Shown piece by piece: positions 62,329-64,000 of a stretch of DNA of 64,000 nucleotides. Positions within the stretch are counted from its first letter, which is position 1, and every line of letters starts with the position of its first letter. Both the position numbers and the translations under genes were made by a program. The notes below the pieces were generated by a model. The model saw only the letters and a program-made list of their open reading frames with translations. It was not told the DNA's origin and searched no databases. This DNA is from an uncultured Bacteroidota bacterium (GTDB taxonomy: Bacteria; Bacteroidota; Bacteroidia; Flavobacteriales; Flavobacteriaceae), in contig CACGZJ010000005.1 of the NCBI GenBank assembly GCA_902577515.1, positions 17,449 through 81,448 of the forward strand, written 5' to 3'.

Positions 62329-62781
62329 ATGAAAAGAGCTGTTTTTCCTGGATCCTTTGACCCAATTACAATTGGACACCTTGATATAGTTAATAGAGGT
62401 TTAAAAGTTTTTGATGAAATAATCATTGGAATAGGAGAAAATACTGACAAAAAATATATGTTTTCATCTGATAAAAGAGCCGAATATGTCGAAACTGTTT
62501 TTAAAAAAAATAATAAAGTAACTGTAAAAACTTATTCTGGATTAACAGTTGATTTTTGTAAAAAAAATAATTCAAACTTTTTAATAAGGGGTCTAAGAAA
62601 CCCTTCTGACTTTGAGTTTGAAAAAAGCATTGCACTTATAAATAGAAAGATTTCAGATATTGAGACTGTGTTCTTTTTAACTTCAATAGAAAACTCGTAT
62701 ATAAGCAGTAGTATAGTAAGAGAGCTGATAAGGAATAATGGTGACTACCAATTATTTATTCCTAAAGGAATTACTATTTAA
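62329..62781 (+). CDS. coaD: Phosphopantetheine adenylyltransferase
   Basis: KRAVFPGSFDPITIGHLDIVNRGLKVFDEIIIGIGEN, LIRGLRNPSDFEFEKSIALINRKI, YISSSIVREL. Confidence 0.97.
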   Translation: MKRAVFPGSFDPITIGHLDIVNRGLKVFDEIIIGIGENTDKKYMFSSDKRAEYVETVFKKNNKVTVKTYSGLTVDFCKKNNSNFLIRGLRNPSDFEFEKSIALINRKISDIETVFFLTSIENSYISSSIVRELIRNNGDYQLFIPKGITI

Positions 62782-63372
62782 AACTTCTAGTACTATTAAC
62801 CTTATATTTTCAAATGCATTTTTTAGAAGATTATTAATATCATCATATGATATCCACTCTGTCTTCATTATACCCTCCTCGAATTGAGGAACTAGAGGCC
62901 CCATATAGGAGGTTGACATTTTAAACCAATATGTTTTTTTTAATCTATAATTTTTACCCTTTTTAAAAATATGATAAGTCTCTGATAACTGATTATTAAT
63001 AATAATATCTGCAACACCTGTCTCTTCTGTTACTTCCCTTTTAGCAGCTTCAATTATTAGTTCTTTTTTTTCAACTCCACCCTTTGGAAGATCCCATTTA
63101 TCATTTCTAAATATGAAAAGTAATTTTCCGTCAGTTCTTTCAACTAATCCTCCAGCAGCCTGAATTACAGGAAATTTTTTTAAAAATATTTCCCATAGCT
63201 TATCCATATTTTTATGATATAAATATACCTTTTCATTATTCTTAGACTTTAATGATTTAATAATTAATGATGCAGAAGTATATTTTATAAAAATTAATGG
63301 AGATGAATCAGTTGTCTCAAGTATTTTATCAGTTAAAATAAGGGGCTTTTGGTTGAAAAAAACTTTATACAT
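62752..63372 (-). CDS. NUDIX hydrolase with an N-terminal extension
   Basis: Complete Nudix box GGVEKKELIIEAAKREVTEETGV; ATG at 63372 preferred. Confidence 0.9.
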   Translation of the reverse strand: MYKVFFNQKPLILTDKILETTDSSPLIFIKYTSASLIIKSLKSKNNEKVYLYHKNMDKLWEIFLKKFPVIQAAGGLVERTDGKLLFIFRNDKWDLPKGGVEKKELIIEAAKREVTEETGVADIIINNQLSETYHIFKKGKNYRLKKTYWFKMSTSYMGPLVPQFEEGIMKTEWISYDDINNLLKNAFENIRLIVLEVLNSNSFRNK

Positions 63373-63380
63373 TTGTAACA

Positions 63381-64000
63381 ATGGTTCTAGATAAAAAAGT
63401 TGCTGAGCAAACTATAAATTATCTCACACAAATTAATGCAATTAAATTAAATACCAAAAATCCATTCACATGGACAAGCGGTATAAAATCTCCAATTTAC
63501 TGTGACAATAGATTACTGCTCTCATATCCTGAGATTAGAAATTTTATTGCAGAAAAAATGTCTGAAATTATTAAAAATAAATATGGAGAAAATATATCAG
63601 TTACTGGAGTTGCTACAGGTGCCATAGCAATTGGAGCATTGATTGCAGAAAGATTAAATCTTCCATATTCTTATGTCAGACCAGAGCCTAAAAATCATGG
63701 ATTAAAAAATCAGATTGAAGGATTTATTGCCAAAGGATCTGAAGTTATTGTGATTGAAGATTTGATAAGTACAGGAAAAAGTAGTCTAAATGCTATAAAC
63801 GCTTTAAGAGATGAAAGTTTTAATATCAGTGGAATGCTTTCTATATTCTCATATAACTTTGATTTTGCTAATCAAAGGTTTCAAAATGAAAATATTCCAA
63901 TTAACTCATTAGCAGATTTTAATACTTTAGTTGAAATGATTTTATCTGAAGGATCTATATCTAAAGATGAGGCAACCAGGCTTATGGACTGGAGAAAGGA
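63381..64000 (+). CDS. pyrE: Orotate phosphoribosyltransferase (3' end at or beyond window edge)
   Basis: MVLDKKVAEQTINYL...NPFTWTSGIKSPIYCDNRLLLSYPEIR...VIVIEDLISTGKSSLNAI (PRPP loop); read directly, absent from ORF track. Confidence 0.93.
   Translation, partial: MVLDKKVAEQTINYLTQINAIKLNTKNPFTWTSGIKSPIYCDNRLLLSYPEIRNFIAEKMSEIIKNKYGENISVTGVATGAIAIGALIAERLNLPYSYVRPEPKNHGLKNQIEGFIAKGSEVIVIEDLISTGKSSLNAINALRDESFNISGMLSIFSYNFDFANQRFQNENIPINSLADFNTLVEMILSEGSISKDEATRLMDWRK

Noticed and set aside
1-64000. CRISPR arrays, insertion sequences, prophage, toxin-antitoxin, restriction or other defence loci, biosynthetic cluster
   Set aside because: No direct-repeat/spacer pattern, transposase, integrase, or defence-type domain found on either strand; gene content is housekeeping throughout

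Overview
AT-rich 64-kb window of core chromosome from a Bacteroidetes (Flavobacteriia-like) bacterium with a compact, streamlined layout. The lineage is inferred from gene content (gldC, TamL-like barrel, DUF4212/SSS symporter, long acidic FtsZ tail) and from TAnnTTTG-type promoters. Main blocks: fbaA-accD-rpsO-pnp-rpoD-rpe; a complete dcw cluster on the minus strand (mraZ-rsmH-ftsL-ftsI-murE-mraY-murD-ftsW-murG-murC-ftsQ-ftsA-ftsZ-yqeY); engB/gldC/nadE/response regulator/dnaG; queA-aroA-mazG-obg-adk; purK-purE; gcvP; mlaE-mlaF; PDH E1alpha/E2; murF; acs plus an acetate-type symporter; two NTF2-like lipoprotein paralogs; one tRNA-Val(GAC); ddl-coaD; pyrE (cut by the window end). I found no CRISPR array, IS element, prophage, toxin-antitoxin or defence island, and I do not think the window holds a large undescribed system. 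Most worth a second look: (1) a decayed second copy of a DUF456 gene between the two NTF2-like paralogs, showing that a two-gene cassette was duplicated; (2) three exact 10-bp-period AAAGTGG boxes upstream of mraZ, abutting a TAnnTTTG promoter; (3) an intact-looking pnp split by a single -1 frameshift; (4) an orphan NarL-type regulator with Glu at the phospho-acceptor site; (5) nearly all convergent gene pairs overlapping at their 3' ends; (6) candidate leaderless or tightly packed divergent promoters.
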